This document shows, one piece after another, positions 10,498 to 19,581 of a stretch of DNA of 64,000 nucleotides; position 1 is the first letter of the stretch; each line of letters begins with the position of its first letter. Under the pieces are notes generated by a model, which saw nothing but the letters and a program-made list of their open reading frames with translations, was not told the origin of the DNA and ran no database searches. Source of the DNA: Paracoccus beibuensis. Its GTDB lineage: Bacteria > Pseudomonadota > Alphaproteobacteria > Rhodobacterales > Rhodobacteraceae. The stretch is taken from contig NZ_JAOTBD010000004.1 in assembly GCF_026162625.1 (NCBI RefSeq), positions 124,001 to 188,000 on the forward strand. Direction: 5' to 3'. Made by a program: the position numbers and the translations under genes.

Positions 10498-10669
10498 CTG
10501 GCTTCCTCTGGTACGCGCCCGGATGACGGGCACAAAGGGCCGCAGGGGGGCTTCACCCCCCTCGGTCCATCTTGATCCTGACAGGTCTCTCCGTCCCGGC
10601 AGAGGGCGCGGAGGTGGCAACATGCGGCAAGGTCTTGCAGACGATGCGCTACTTGAGGGAATATAACAC

Positions 10670-10694
10670 AAAAATGACGCCAGAAAAAGCGTCA
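10670..10694 (-). terminator. intrinsic terminator downstream of fdxA
   Basis: On the minus strand TGACGC, an eight-base T-rich loop, GCGTCA and then TTTTT. It lies about 95 bases beyond the fdxA stop. Directly after it, TATATT (minus strand, around 10660-10666) is a possible -10 element for carD in an unusually AT-rich stretch. Confidence 0.65.
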
Positions 10695-10788
10695 GGATTG
10701 ATGCCGGTTTTCGGTCGGCACCTACAAAAATTCTCATACTCGTCAGCGACTTGCAGATCGCGGCGCGGACGCTGCGACCCGAATCGGT

Positions 10789-11127
10789 TCAGTCGCCCTC
10801 GCCCGGCGCTTCCGAGAAGTACTTCTCCAGCTTGCCGGCCTGCCCATCCATGTCGGCCGCCGTCGGCAGCGGGTCCTTCTTGCGGGTGATGACAGGCCAC
10901 ATCTCGGAATATTTACGATTGAATTCGACCCACGTATCCATGTCCGGCTCGGTGTCCGGACGAATCGCGTCGGCAGGACATTCCGGCTCGCAGACGCCGC
11001 AGTCGATGCATTCGTCGGGATGGATGACCAGCGTGTTCTCACCCTCGTAGAAACAGTCCACGGGGCAAACCTCGACGCAGTCCGTGTATTTGCACATGAT
11101 GCAGTTGTCGGTCACCACATAGGTCAT
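10789..11127 (-). CDS. fdxA: seven-iron ferredoxin FdxA
   Basis: 112 aa ferredoxin carrying one [3Fe-4S] and one [4Fe-4S] cluster. The ligand cysteines are visible in [17 protein letters not shown] (residues 9-25) and [12 protein letters not shown] (residues 40-51). The roughly 50-residue C-terminal extension with the WPVITRKK segment is typical of alphaproteobacterial FdxA. It is a cytoplasmic electron carrier of unknown partner. It follows the S4 gene by 30 bases and closes that operon. Confidence 0.96.
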   Translation of the reverse strand: MTYVVTDNCIMCKYTDCVEVCPVDCFYEGENTLVIHPDECIDCGVCEPECPADAIRPDTEPDMDTWVEFNRKYSEMWPVITRKKDPLPTAADMDGQAGKLEKYFSEAPGEGD

Positions 11128-11157
11128 CGGGTCGCTCTTGCCTTGATGTTCGGAGTG

Positions 11158-11460
11158 TCACGTAGTCGCTTCGGGCGGATCAATCAACCCGTCGCGATCT
11201 TCAGTGTAGAGGTGCTGCGCCTCGGACGCCGGGCCGCGGCGGGCCGCCAAGCCCGCGATGGTCAGGACCCGCACATGGCCATGCGCCGAGACCGTCAGCC
11301 GGTCACCGGGCCGGACGGACCGACCGGGCTTGCGGCAGGGCTGGCCGTTCACGCGGATGCCGCCGCCCTCGATGCGGTCCGCTGCCAGGCCTCGCGTCTT
11401 GAAGAGGCGCGCGTAGAACAGCCATTTGTCCAGCCTCAGGCCACCGGCCTCTTCGGTCAC
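11158..11460 (-). CDS. S4-domain RNA-binding protein (Hsp15-like)
   Basis: 100 aa, mainly one S4 RNA-binding domain: RLDKWLFYARLFKTRGLA, GGIRVNGQPCRKPGRSVRPGD split over residues 8-55. Related to Hsp15/HslR, which binds 50S subunits carrying stalled nascent chains. The GTG start at 11460 is one base after the helicase stop, so it is translationally coupled to the helicase. Confidence 0.88.
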   Translation of the reverse strand: MTEEAGGLRLDKWLFYARLFKTRGLAADRIEGGGIRVNGQPCRKPGRSVRPGDRLTVSAHGHVRVLTIAGLAARRGPASEAQHLYTEDRDGLIDPPEATT

Positions 11461-11461
11461 G

Positions 11462-14395
11462 TCAGTTCTTGTCCTTCAGCGCCGCCAGGATCGCAAACGG
11501 GCTGTCTGGATCGGCCTTCTTCTCGGGGCGCGAGGAGAAGGTCTTGGGCCCCTGGTGCGCCGGCTTGCCGCCCTTCTTCGGGCCGCCGAACTTGCCGCCG
11601 GGCTTGCCGTGGCCACCGCGGCGTTCGCCCTGCGGCGCATCGCCCCGCGGGCCGTCCTGGCGCGGACCTTCGCGGCGGGCGCCCTCCGGCTGTTGCGCGT
11701 CGCGCTGCCCGTCCCGGCGCTGACCGCCACGGCGCCCTTCACCCTGCGGCCGATCCCCTTGCGGGCGATCTCCCTGCGGGCGGCGGTTGCCACGGGGCTT
11801 CGGCGCCCAACGGAACGTGTAGAACGTCTCCATCTCGGGTGCGGGGGCATCCTCGGGGGCAGCTTCCGCGTCAGGCGCCTCGGCCAGCCGCTTTTCGGCC
11901 TGCTCTGCCTCCCAACGGGCGCGGGTTTCCGCGGCCAGAACCGACTCTTCCTCGGTCAGGGGCGCGTCGGAACCCTCACTCTCGGGTGCAGGGGTGACGA
12001 CAGGCGTCTCGACAGCCTTGACCTTGGCCCGCTCGCCCTTTTCGGCAGCGTAGCCCAGCCCCTGCATCAGGCCCGAGAACTGTTCCAGAGTCATGCCGGT
12101 GATGGACAGCATGTCGGGATTGGCTTCGAACCCGCCACGGGTATCCTGCGCACGCAGCAGGTCGGCCAGACGTTCCAGCATGTCGATGCGGATCGCGCGG
12201 TCGCCGGCGGGACGATAACCCGACAGCGTATAGACCTGGTCGGGCACCTCGGTCAGGTGCGGGATGGTCACCAGGCCAGGGGGCGGACTTTCCGGGAACT
12301 CGGACATCCCCTCGGTCAGCGACCACAGCACAAGGCGCAGCCGCGTCGGCGCGGGCTTCAGCAGCGCCGGCATGAAGATGGTGAATTGGCCAAAGCGGAC
12401 GCCGTGCTTGCGCAGCGCGCCACGGGCCTCCTGGTCCAGATCCTTGACCTCGGCGGCAATGCCGTCGCGGGACAGGATGCCAAGCGCCTCGACCAGCCGG
12501 AAGGCAAAGCCGCGGGCCAGGCCGGTCAGTGCCTCGTCCTTCTGCAGTGCGATCAGCGGCTCGAACAGCGCCGCGACCTTGCGGTCGATGAAATGCTGCG
12601 CACGCTTGCGCACCTTGTCGGCGATGTCGGCACCGGCTTCCTCGTCCACGAAGACCTCGACGCCGGGATGCAGCGGGTCGGAGCCCTTGACCAGCTTGCC
12701 GACGGCTTGGTTGCCCCACATGAGCCCGCCCTGCTCGGTATAGTCCATCTCGGTGTCGGGGGCATTGTAGAAGCGGTCGGCGCGCAGGTGGAACTCGGGG
12801 CGCAGCGCCTCGTAGCTGGCGCGGTTCAGCATCTTCGCCTCGTCCGCCGTCGCGGTCTGGTCGGGGCGGAAGCGGAATCCTTCCAGCCGACCGGCGAATT
12901 CGCCCTCGACCGTCACTTCGCCCTTGTCATTCACTTCGGCCACGAGGCTCTCCTTCTGGTTGAGCCGGCGCAGAAGCACGGATGTGCGCCGGTCCACAAA
13001 TCTCTGGGTCAGCGCCGCATGCAGCGCATCTGACAGGCGGTCTTCTACAGCGCGCGTCTCGGCTCGCCAATGCTTTTCGTCCGCAACCCAGTTCGTTCTT
13101 TGCGCGACATAGGTCCAGGTCCGGATATAGGCCAGCCGCTTCGAGATGGCGTCGATGTCGCCATGGGTCTTGTCGATGCGCTTGATCGCGCGGTCCAGCC
13201 AGTCTGCAGGAATATGTCCATCCTGAAGGAAACCGAAGATTCGCGCCAGAAGCGTCGCGTGTTCCATCTGCGAGATGCCGCGGAAATCGGGCACCCGGCA
13301 GACCTCCCACAGCAGGCGGACGTCCTTGCCGCCCTGCACGCGGTCGCGGATCTCGGGCAGCTCGCGCAGGATCTTCAGCGCGGCGACGTCATCGGCCTCA
13401 CGGCCCCGGGACAAAAGCTCGTGTCCCGAGGCCGCTTCAAGGCTGTCGACCAACCGGTCCATCGTCCCGAACTCCAGCGCGCCGTTGCGCCAGGTCAGGC
13501 GCTGGATCGGCGCGAAGCGGTGGTTCTCCAGCGCGTCGATCAACCCCTCGTCCAGCAGTTGCGCGTCGCCGGTGACGCCGAAGGTGCCGGATTCGGTGTG
13601 CCGCCCTGCCCGTCCGGCGATCTGGCCCATCTCGTGGGGAAACAGCGGGCGGACCCGGCGGCCGTCGAATTTGTGCGTGGCGCTGAAGGCGACGTGGCGG
13701 ATGTCCAGGTTCAGACCCATTCCGATGGCGTCGGTGGCAACGAGGTAATCGACCTCGCCGTTCTGGTACATCTCGACCTGCGCATTGCGGGTCCGGGGCG
13801 ACAGGGCGCCCATGACGACGGCGCAGCCCCCCTTTTGGCGGCGGATCAACTCGGCCATGGCATAGACATCATCGACGCTGAAGCCGACGATGGCGCTGCG
13901 CGCAGGCATCCGCGACAGCTTCTTGGACCCCGACCAGGTCAAGGTCGAGAACCTTTCACGCCGCACGAACTGCGCCTCGGGAACCAGCGCGGCGATGGCC
14001 GGGCGCATCGTGTCGCTGCCCAGGAACAGCGTCTCGTGCAGGCCGCGCATGTTCAGCAGCCGGTCGGTGAAGACGTGGCCCCGTTCGGGGTCGGCGCACA
14101 GCTGGATCTCGTCGATGGCGACGAAATCGGCGGCGATGTCGGGCATCGCCTCGGTCGTGGCAACCCAATACTGGACGCGGTCGGGGACAATCCGCTCTTC
14201 CCCCGTCACCAGCGCCACGACCGATGGGCCGCGTGCCTTGACGATGCGGTCATAGACCTCCCGGGCCAAAAGCCGCAGCGGCAGGCCGATGACGCCCGTC
14301 CGGTGGCCCAGCATCCGCGAGATGGCGTGATGCGTCTTGCCCGTATTGGTGGGCCCCAGGATGGCGGTGATCCGCCCGCGCGTCGTCATGTTCAT
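11462..14395 (-). CDS. SUV3-like superfamily 2 RNA/DNA helicase
   Basis: 977 aa. Helicase motifs are seen in order: Walker A GPTNTGKTH (residues about 14-22), DEIQ box AIDEIQLCADPERG (about 95), motif VI QIAGRAGRH (about 270), then an SUV3-like C-terminal region. The last 150 residues are low-complexity, rich in Gly, Arg, Gln and Pro (repeats of the type PQGDRPQGDR), resembling an RGG-type RNA-binding tail. The mitochondrial SUV3 homologue works in RNA decay; a similar role is likely but unproven in bacteria. It starts three bases after the TPR gene and is followed by S4 and fdxA, an order conserved in Rhodobacteraceae. Confidence 0.93.
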   Translation of the reverse strand: MNMTTRGRITAILGPTNTGKTHHAISRMLGHRTGVIGLPLRLLAREVYDRIVKARGPSVVALVTGEERIVPDRVQYWVATTEAMPDIAADFVAIDEIQLCADPERGHVFTDRLLNMRGLHETLFLGSDTMRPAIAALVPEAQFVRRERFSTLTWSGSKKLSRMPARSAIVGFSVDDVYAMAELIRRQKGGCAVVMGALSPRTRNAQVEMYQNGEVDYLVATDAIGMGLNLDIRHVAFSATHKFDGRRVRPLFPHEMGQIAGRAGRHTESGTFGVTGDAQLLDEGLIDALENHRFAPIQRLTWRNGALEFGTMDRLVDSLEAASGHELLSRGREADDVAALKILRELPEIRDRVQGGKDVRLLWEVCRVPDFRGISQMEHATLLARIFGFLQDGHIPADWLDRAIKRIDKTHGDIDAISKRLAYIRTWTYVAQRTNWVADEKHWRAETRAVEDRLSDALHAALTQRFVDRRTSVLLRRLNQKESLVAEVNDKGEVTVEGEFAGRLEGFRFRPDQTATADEAKMLNRASYEALRPEFHLRADRFYNAPDTEMDYTEQGGLMWGNQAVGKLVKGSDPLHPGVEVFVDEEAGADIADKVRKRAQHFIDRKVAALFEPLIALQKDEALTGLARGFAFRLVEALGILSRDGIAAEVKDLDQEARGALRKHGVRFGQFTIFMPALLKPAPTRLRLVLWSLTEGMSEFPESPPPGLVTIPHLTEVPDQVYTLSGYRPAGDRAIRIDMLERLADLLRAQDTRGGFEANPDMLSITGMTLEQFSGLMQGLGYAAEKGERAKVKAVETPVVTPAPESEGSDAPLTEEESVLAAETRARWEAEQAEKRLAEAPDAEAAPEDAPAPEMETFYTFRWAPKPRGNRRPQGDRPQGDRPQGEGRRGGQRRDGQRDAQQPEGARREGPRQDGPRGDAPQGERRGGHGKPGGKFGGPKKGGKPAHQGPKTFSSRPEKKADPDSPFAILAALKDKN

Positions 14396-14398
14396 GCC

Positions 14399-14977
14399 CT
14401 AGATATCGGTGCCGAGGCGCTTGCGTTCCAGACGTGCCGCACCGTCGATTGCTTCCTGCTGGTGGGGATGGATCTTCAGGCTCTCGCGATAGGCGGCCAA
14501 GGCGCGGTCGTCCTGCCCCATCTCCTCCAGCATGACGCCCAGCTGCGTCAGGGCGGCGAAGTGGCGCGGTTCCAGCTGCAGGGTGCGCGCCAGATCGGCC
14601 AGCGCGGGGCCGAACTGTCCCGCCGCTGCATAGGCCGCGGCCCGCGCATGAAAGCCTGCGGCGAAGTCCGGGGCGTGATCCGTCAGCGCCGTCAGGTGGC
14701 CGACGGCTGCGGGGATGTCCCCCATGTCCAGCGCGGCCTCTCCTCTCTGCAGCAGCACGTCCATGGCGGGCGATCCGGACCGCGACCATTCCCGCAGGAT
14801 GTCGCTTTCGGCGTTCCGCCAGCCTTCGCCTTCCGATTGAGCGAGCCGATCGAAAGCGTCGTTGAGCGTGTCTTGTGCGACGGCAGGGAAGGCGGTAGCA
14901 GATATGAGTAAGATCGTCAGAAGATTGCGACGCAGTGCCGTGACGGCATCATGGAAAATGTTACGGTCCAGGCGCAT
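14399..14977 (-). CDS. exported TPR-repeat protein
   Basis: 192 aa. An N-terminal signal peptide is visible (RRNLLTILLISATAFPAVAQ), then three or four tetratricopeptide repeats with the alternating A-G-Y/F-A-P pattern (PAAVGHLTALTDHAPDFA, GPALADLARTLQLEPRHF, DRALAAYRESLKIHPHQ). It probably acts in the periplasm as a protein-interaction module. I placed the start at 14977, rejecting a much longer frame that runs antisense across the SCP2 gene. It is first in the TPR-helicase-S4-fdxA transcript and diverges from the SCP2 gene. Confidence 0.85.
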   Translation of the reverse strand: MRLDRNIFHDAVTALRRNLLTILLISATAFPAVAQDTLNDAFDRLAQSEGEGWRNAESDILREWSRSGSPAMDVLLQRGEAALDMGDIPAAVGHLTALTDHAPDFAAGFHARAAAYAAAGQFGPALADLARTLQLEPRHFAALTQLGVMLEEMGQDDRALAAYRESLKIHPHQQEAIDGAARLERKRLGTDI

Positions 14978-15038
14978 AACTGTGGTGTAACCCAGCCCGC
15001 AGGTCGGGCGCCAGACAAAGCGCGTTGAAAGGACCAAA

Positions 15039-15323
15039 ATGAGCGATGTTGTGAATGCCGCCGTCGAAAAGCTGAGCAAGAAGATCGGCACCTTCGGATC
15101 GACCGCCAAGTTCGTGATCAAGGACGAAGGCGCGATCATGATCGACGAAAGCGGCGTGCGCGCAGGCGACGAGGAGGCCGAGGTGACGCTGATCGCCAGC
15201 CGCGAGACCTTCGAGGGGATTCTGAACGGCGACGTGAACCCCGCCACCGCCTTCATGACCGGGAAACTGAAGATCGACGGCTCGATGGGCGTGGCGATGC
15301 AGCTGGGCCAGGCGCTCTCCTGA
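15039..15323 (+). CDS. SCP2 sterol-binding domain protein
   Basis: 94 aa, a stand-alone SCP2 fold that binds acyl chains or other lipids. Visible pattern: VTLIASRETFEGILNGDVNP and AFMTGKLKIDGSMG, the last being the characteristic 'GK(L)KIxGD/SM' motif near the C terminus. The gene is divergent from the TPR operon and is followed four bases later by a lysophospholipase-like hydrolase, which hints at lipid handling. Confidence 0.9.
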   Translation: MSDVVNAAVEKLSKKIGTFGSTAKFVIKDEGAIMIDESGVRAGDEEAEVTLIASRETFEGILNGDVNPATAFMTGKLKIDGSMGVAMQLGQALS

Positions 15324-15327
15324 GTTG

Positions 15328-16269
15328 ATGGAGCCGGCGCCGTTCCACCAGCTGCCCGACGACACGAAGGCGCCTGCCAGCGCCTTCTTCGTCAGGGCAG
15401 AGGACGGCGTCAGGCTGCGCCTTGCACATTGGTCGGCACGCGCCGACAGCCGGGGCACGGTCTTGCTGTTCCCCGGCCGGACCGAGTATTTCGAGAAATA
15501 CGCCCCCATCGCCGACCGGCTGAATGCCGAAGGCTATGACGTCCTTGCCGTCGACTGGCGCGGACAAGGGCTGTCGGACCGCCTTCAGGCCAATCCTCGT
15601 CCGGGCCATATCCGCGAATTCTCGGACTACCAGCACGACGTGGTCGAGATGGTCGTCGCGGCCGAGGCGCTGGACCTGCCACGGCCCTGGAACCTGCTTG
15701 CGCATTCGATGGGCGGCTGCATTGGTCTTGCGGCGCTTGAGGGCGACCTGCCGGTTCGCACGGCGGTGTTCTCGGCCCCGATGTGGGGGATCAACTTGCG
15801 GCGCGCGCAGCAGGGCATGGCGCTGGGGATCGCCTACCTGGCCGGGCGACTGGGTCGCGGCGGGTTTCCCGCCCCCCGCAGCGGCGGTTCGTCGACCACC
15901 TATTTCCTGGACGAAAGCTTCGATGCTAATGTTCTGACCCACAGCGTCGACGAATGGGCCCGGCTTCTGAGAGAGGCCGCCACGTGGCCAGACCTGACCA
16001 TCGGCGGCGCCAGCTTCGACTGGGTCGCAAAAGCCCTGAACGAATGCGCGCGCCTGTCGCGCATCCCCTCGCCGCCGCAGCCGATGCTGGTCGCCGTCGG
16101 GTCCGAGGAACGGGTCGTCTCGGTCCAGGCCATCCGCGACCGTGCGTTCAGGTGGCCGAACGGCGACCTTCTGGAGGTCGCCGAAACCCGCCACGAGGTG
16201 ATGATGGAACTTCCCGGTCCGCGGGAGATATTCATCGACGCGATGCTGTCGCGATTCGAGACACCCTGA
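15328..16269 (+). CDS. alpha/beta hydrolase, lysophospholipase (PldB-like)
   Basis: 313 aa. Alpha/beta-hydrolase hallmarks: FPGRTEYFEKY (oxyanion region), AVDWRGQGLSDR, the nucleophile elbow AHSMGG (Ser near residue 127), and a C-terminal HEVMMELP carrying the catalytic His. This profile matches the PldB/monoacylglycerol lipase group, acting on lysophospholipids or monoglycerides. A TTG at 15325 directly precedes the ATG at 15328; the ATG is preferred. It follows the SCP2 gene within four bases, so the two are likely co-transcribed. Confidence 0.88.
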   Translation: MEPAPFHQLPDDTKAPASAFFVRAEDGVRLRLAHWSARADSRGTVLLFPGRTEYFEKYAPIADRLNAEGYDVLAVDWRGQGLSDRLQANPRPGHIREFSDYQHDVVEMVVAAEALDLPRPWNLLAHSMGGCIGLAALEGDLPVRTAVFSAPMWGINLRRAQQGMALGIAYLAGRLGRGGFPAPRSGGSSTTYFLDESFDANVLTHSVDEWARLLREAATWPDLTIGGASFDWVAKALNECARLSRIPSPPQPMLVAVGSEERVVSVQAIRDRAFRWPNGDLLEVAETRHEVMMELPGPREIFIDAMLSRFETP

Positions 16270-16275
16270 GCCCGG

Positions 16276-17181
16276 TCAGCCAGGATTTTCAACCGTCTCC
16301 GGCACGGCCTTGGGATCGGTGGCGGTCGCCACGCTCGGCAGGCGCATCCTGATCCGCTTCAGCCGGCGCGGATCGGCATCGACGATCTCGAACTCCACCC
16401 CAGAAGGGTGAGAGATGACCTCGCCCCGCAGCGGAACCCGTCCCGTCAGCATGAAGATCAGGCCGCCGAGCGTGTCGACCTCTTCGTCGTCATCCGTCAG
16501 GCGCGTGCCGGTTTCGGACTCGACATCGCCGACGTCGGCGCGGGCTTGGATCAGCCACTGGCCCGGCTTTTCATGGACCCAGAGCCCGCCTTCATCCTCA
16601 TCGTGCTCGTCCTCGATCTCGCCGATGACCTGCTCGATCAGGTCTTCGATGGTCACAAGGCCGTCGACGCCACCGTATTCGTCGATCACCAGCGCCATGT
16701 GGATGCGCTTGGTCTGCATCTGCTGCAGCAGGACGCCGATGGGCATGGATGGGGGGACGTAAAGCAGCGGACGCAGCATCGGCCGCAAGGTGAACTTGCC
16801 GCCCGCCCCGAAGCCGTGCTTCAACGCCAGATCCTTGAGGTGGATCAGGCCAAGCGGGCTGTCCAGCGTGCCCCGGAAGACGGGGATGCGCGAGAAGCCA
16901 TGTTCCCGAAACATCGTCACAAGATCGTCCAGCGTGACGTTCAGCGGCGCGGCGATGATCTCGACCTTGGGGATGGCAACGTCGTCGACGCGCATCCGGC
17001 GCAGGTTCACCAGTCCGGGCGCGCCGGCGACGTGGCGGCTGCCCTCGCCCGCGGCCTCGTCCTCGGACCCGGTCAGGGCGTGGAAGACGCGGCCGAAGAA
17101 GCCGCGGGTACTCGGCGGCTCCTCGTCGTGGCTTTCGGGGTCGTCATAGCCGGTTTCGGATAATCGGGCCTCGGAATTCAT
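16276..17181 (-). CDS. corC: CorC/HlyC-family CBS-domain protein
   Basis: 301 aa soluble member of the CorC/hemolysin C family. Two CBS domains occupy the middle (VDDVAIPKVEIIAAP start, then HMALVIDEYGGVDGLVTIEDL), followed by the C-terminal CorC_HlyC domain (TLGGLIFMLTGRVP, PSGVEFEIVDAD). Family members are linked to Mg/Co efflux. There is no DUF21 membrane domain, as in E. coli CorC. The ATG overlaps the ybeY stop, giving the conserved phoH-ybeY-corC order; the apolipoprotein acyltransferase gene that often follows is absent here. Confidence 0.93.
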   Translation of the reverse strand: MNSEARLSETGYDDPESHDEEPPSTRGFFGRVFHALTGSEDEAAGEGSRHVAGAPGLVNLRRMRVDDVAIPKVEIIAAPLNVTLDDLVTMFREHGFSRIPVFRGTLDSPLGLIHLKDLALKHGFGAGGKFTLRPMLRPLLYVPPSMPIGVLLQQMQTKRIHMALVIDEYGGVDGLVTIEDLIEQVIGEIEDEHDEDEGGLWVHEKPGQWLIQARADVGDVESETGTRLTDDDEEVDTLGGLIFMLTGRVPLRGEVISHPSGVEFEIVDADPRRLKRIRMRLPSVATATDPKAVPETVENPG

Positions 17182-17675
17182 GGGTCTGTCTCCTGGTAGG
17201 GGTCCGGCACGCCGAGAATCTGCAGGATGGCGCGTTCGGTCGCCTCCATGCTCTCGGCGTCGGGATCGTTCTCGTGGTCATAGCCCAGCAGGTGCAGCGT
17301 CGCGTGGACCAGCAGGTGCAGGACGTGATGATCGAACGGCTTGCCCTGCGCCTGCGCTTCGGCGACGCAGGTCTCGAAGGCGATGGCGATGTCGCCAAGC
17401 TCGTCCTCGTCCGGCAGGACAGGTGCCGCGCCCGGCTGCCGCGGCGCATGCTCAACCGACGGCCAGGACAGCACGTTCGTCGCGCGCGGCTTGCCGCGGA
17501 AATCGGCATTCAGGCTGGCGATGCGGGCATCGGCGCAGCCCATGACGACGACCTCTCCGCCGACGCGGTGCCAGGACAGTGCCGCGGTGACCGCACGGGC
17601 CGCCAGGTCTTCAAGCCCGGCGGCCTGCCATCTGTCATCCTCGATCACGCAGTCGGCGGATATTACTTCAGGCAT
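17178..17675 (-). CDS. ybeY: endoribonuclease YbeY (16S rRNA maturation)
   Basis: 165 aa. The zinc-binding HLLVHATLHLLGYDH motif (H-x3-H-x5-H type) near residue 120 identifies the YbeY metalloendoribonuclease, needed for 16S rRNA 3'-end processing and 70S quality control. FRGKPRATNVLSWP is the second conserved block. I chose the ATG at 17675, which gives the family start and overlaps the phoH 3' end by eight bases; the longer frame would add 37 residues antisense-like in composition. Confidence 0.94.
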   Translation of the reverse strand: MPEVISADCVIEDDRWQAAGLEDLAARAVTAALSWHRVGGEVVVMGCADARIASLNADFRGKPRATNVLSWPSVEHAPRQPGAAPVLPDEDELGDIAIAFETCVAEAQAQGKPFDHHVLHLLVHATLHLLGYDHENDPDAESMEATERAILQILGVPDPYQETDP

Positions 17676-18744
17676 CGTTCCGAATTGCCCGGCGGGGGAC
17701 ATATTGCCCGCGCGGTTCCTCTGTTTCGCCTCGGGCAAGGGCCGCGACTTCCTCGGCGTCATACGCCTTGATGATCCGCGCGACAAGCGGGTGGCGCACC
17801 ACGTCGTCGGCCGTGAAATAGCTGAAGCTGATGCCCCTGACGTCCTTCAAAACCTTTTCGGCATCTACCAGCCCCGACTGCATCCCTCGCGGCAGGTCGA
17901 TCTGGGTGCGGTCGCCGGTGATGACCATGCGCGATCCTTCCCCAAGGCGGGTCAGGAACATCTTCATCTGCATGGAACTGGCGTTTTGCGCCTCGTCCAG
18001 GACCACGAAGGCGCGGGACAGGGTGCGGCCGCGCATGAACGCCAAGGGCGCAATCTCGATGCGCTTTTCCTCCATCAGCTTCTGCATCTGCTTGCCGGGA
18101 AGGAAGTCGTTCAGCGCGTCATAGAGCGGCTGCATGTAGGGATCGACCTTCTCCTTCATGTCGCCGGGAAGAAAGCCAAGCCGTTCGCCCGCCTCGACGG
18201 CGGGGCGCGACAGGATGATCCTGTCGACATGGCCGCCGATCAGCATGGTCACGCCGACGGCGACGGCCAGATAGGTCTTGCCGGTGCCGGCGGGGCCGAT
18301 GCCGAAGGCCAGTTCGTTCTGGAACAGCGACCTGACATAGGCCTTCTGCGCGTCGGTGCGCGGCTCGACCGATTTCTTGCGGGTGCGCAGTTCGTAATTG
18401 CCTTGGGCAAACATCTCCAGTTGTTCGGCGGGGGTGACGTCGGCCACGGGCTCGACCCCCATGCGCAAGGCGGCCTCGATCTCGGCCATGCTGACGGGGC
18501 GTTGCTGTTCCAGCCGGGCATAGAGACCACGCAGCAGTTGCGCCGCCTCGGCCTGCGCCTCGGGGCCGCCGACGATGCCAAGCTGGTTGCCGCGGCGCAG
18601 GATATGAACGCCAAGCGCCTCCTCGATACGGGCCAGATGCCGGTCGTTGGCGCCGCACAGGTCGATCAGCAGCCGGTTGTCGGGAAATTCCAGAAGGGTT
18701 TCCGCCGAGGGGGTGGTCACGGGGGGCGTCGGGGTCAGACCCAA
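17668..18744 (-). CDS. phoH: PhoH-family ATPase
   Basis: 358 aa. N-terminal KH-like domain (FPDNRLLIDLCGANDRHLARIEE split by position), then the PhoH P-loop domain: GIGPAGTGKTYLAVAV (Walker A, near residue 148), ILSRPAVEAGERLGFLPGD, and Walker B AFVVLDEAQNA. Function is probably RNA metabolism, consistent with its co-operonic ribonuclease YbeY. The start has AGGAGAAAG upstream. The miaB gene that often precedes phoH is not here. Confidence 0.94.
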   Translation of the reverse strand: MGLTPTPPVTTPSAETLLEFPDNRLLIDLCGANDRHLARIEEALGVHILRRGNQLGIVGGPEAQAEAAQLLRGLYARLEQQRPVSMAEIEAALRMGVEPVADVTPAEQLEMFAQGNYELRTRKKSVEPRTDAQKAYVRSLFQNELAFGIGPAGTGKTYLAVAVGVTMLIGGHVDRIILSRPAVEAGERLGFLPGDMKEKVDPYMQPLYDALNDFLPGKQMQKLMEEKRIEIAPLAFMRGRTLSRAFVVLDEAQNASSMQMKMFLTRLGEGSRMVITGDRTQIDLPRGMQSGLVDAEKVLKDVRGISFSYFTADDVVRHPLVARIIKAYDAEEVAALARGETEEPRGQYVPRRAIRNDA

Positions 18745-18891
18745 ATCTTTCTCCTGCTCAGGCGTCTGGTTCTATCGTGGCAACTTGGCGGGATTCGCAC
18801 AAGATCTTGTCGGTGACAGATGGGAACGGGCCCTGCTGTTTTCCAGCAGAACGCGACAGATGCGTAAAAGTTGCATGACGACCAGGCAACG

Positions 18892-19581
18892 TCAGCCAAG
18901 GAACTTGGCCAGCGCCGGCGCCTGATCCATTGCGGCGACGGGGCCGTCGTGGACAATGCGCCCGCCCTGCAGCAGCGCCACCCGGTCGCCGATGGCGCGC
19001 ACCGAGGCCATGTCGTGCGTGATGGTCACGGCGGTGGCGCCAGTCTCGGTGACGATCCCGCGGATCAGGCTGTCGATGGACCGCGCCCGGATCGGGTCCA
19101 GGCCGGTTGTCGGCTCGTCGAAGAAGATGACCGCCGGGTCATCGGCGATGGCGCGGGCAAGCCCGGCGCGCTTGGCCATGCCGCCGGACAGCTGGGCAGG
19201 CATCAGGTCGGCGGTTTCCGGCCCCAACCCGACCCGGGCCAGCTTTTCCAGCGCAATGGCCCGGGCGGCGCGATCGGACATCCGCTGGCGCAACCGGAAG
19301 GCCACGTTCTGCCAGACCGACAGGCTGTCGAACAGCGCGGCACCCTGGAACAGCATGCCGAACCGCTGCATGAAGTGCGCCTGGTCCAGCGGCTGGCCCT
19401 GCGACAGGATCACGCCCTCGTCCGGCTGGATCAGGCCCAGGATGCATTTCAGCAGCACCGATTTGCCGGTGCCGGACTGTCCGATGACGCAGAGGCTTTC
19501 GCCCTGCCCCACGCGCAGGCCGACCCCGTCCAGCACGGCGGCCTGACCGAAGCTCTTGCGCAGTCTCCGGACCTCGATCAT
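18892..19581 (-). CDS. mlaF: MlaF-like ABC transporter ATP-binding protein
   Basis: 229 aa ATPase of the Mla/Ttg2A retrograde phospholipid transport family. Walker A GQSGTGKSVLLK, signature QLSGGMAKRAGLARA, Walker B VIFFDEPTTGLDPI, and switch His in ITHDMASV are all present; the 'GMxxRAxxARA' form of the signature is typical of MlaF. Its ATG overlaps the stop of mlaE. No mlaD, mlaC or mlaB follows. Confidence 0.92.
   Translation of the reverse strand: MIEVRRLRKSFGQAAVLDGVGLRVGQGESLCVIGQSGTGKSVLLKCILGLIQPDEGVILSQGQPLDQAHFMQRFGMLFQGAALFDSLSVWQNVAFRLRQRMSDRAARAIALEKLARVGLGPETADLMPAQLSGGMAKRAGLARAIADDPAVIFFDEPTTGLDPIRARSIDSLIRGIVTETGATAVTITHDMASVRAIGDRVALLQGGRIVHDGPVAAMDQAPALAKFLG

Noticed and set aside
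10498..10737. 80-residue N-terminal extension of CarD
   Set aside because: The extension lies in the untranslated leader and has no CarD homology; the start at 10497 has a good ribosome site.
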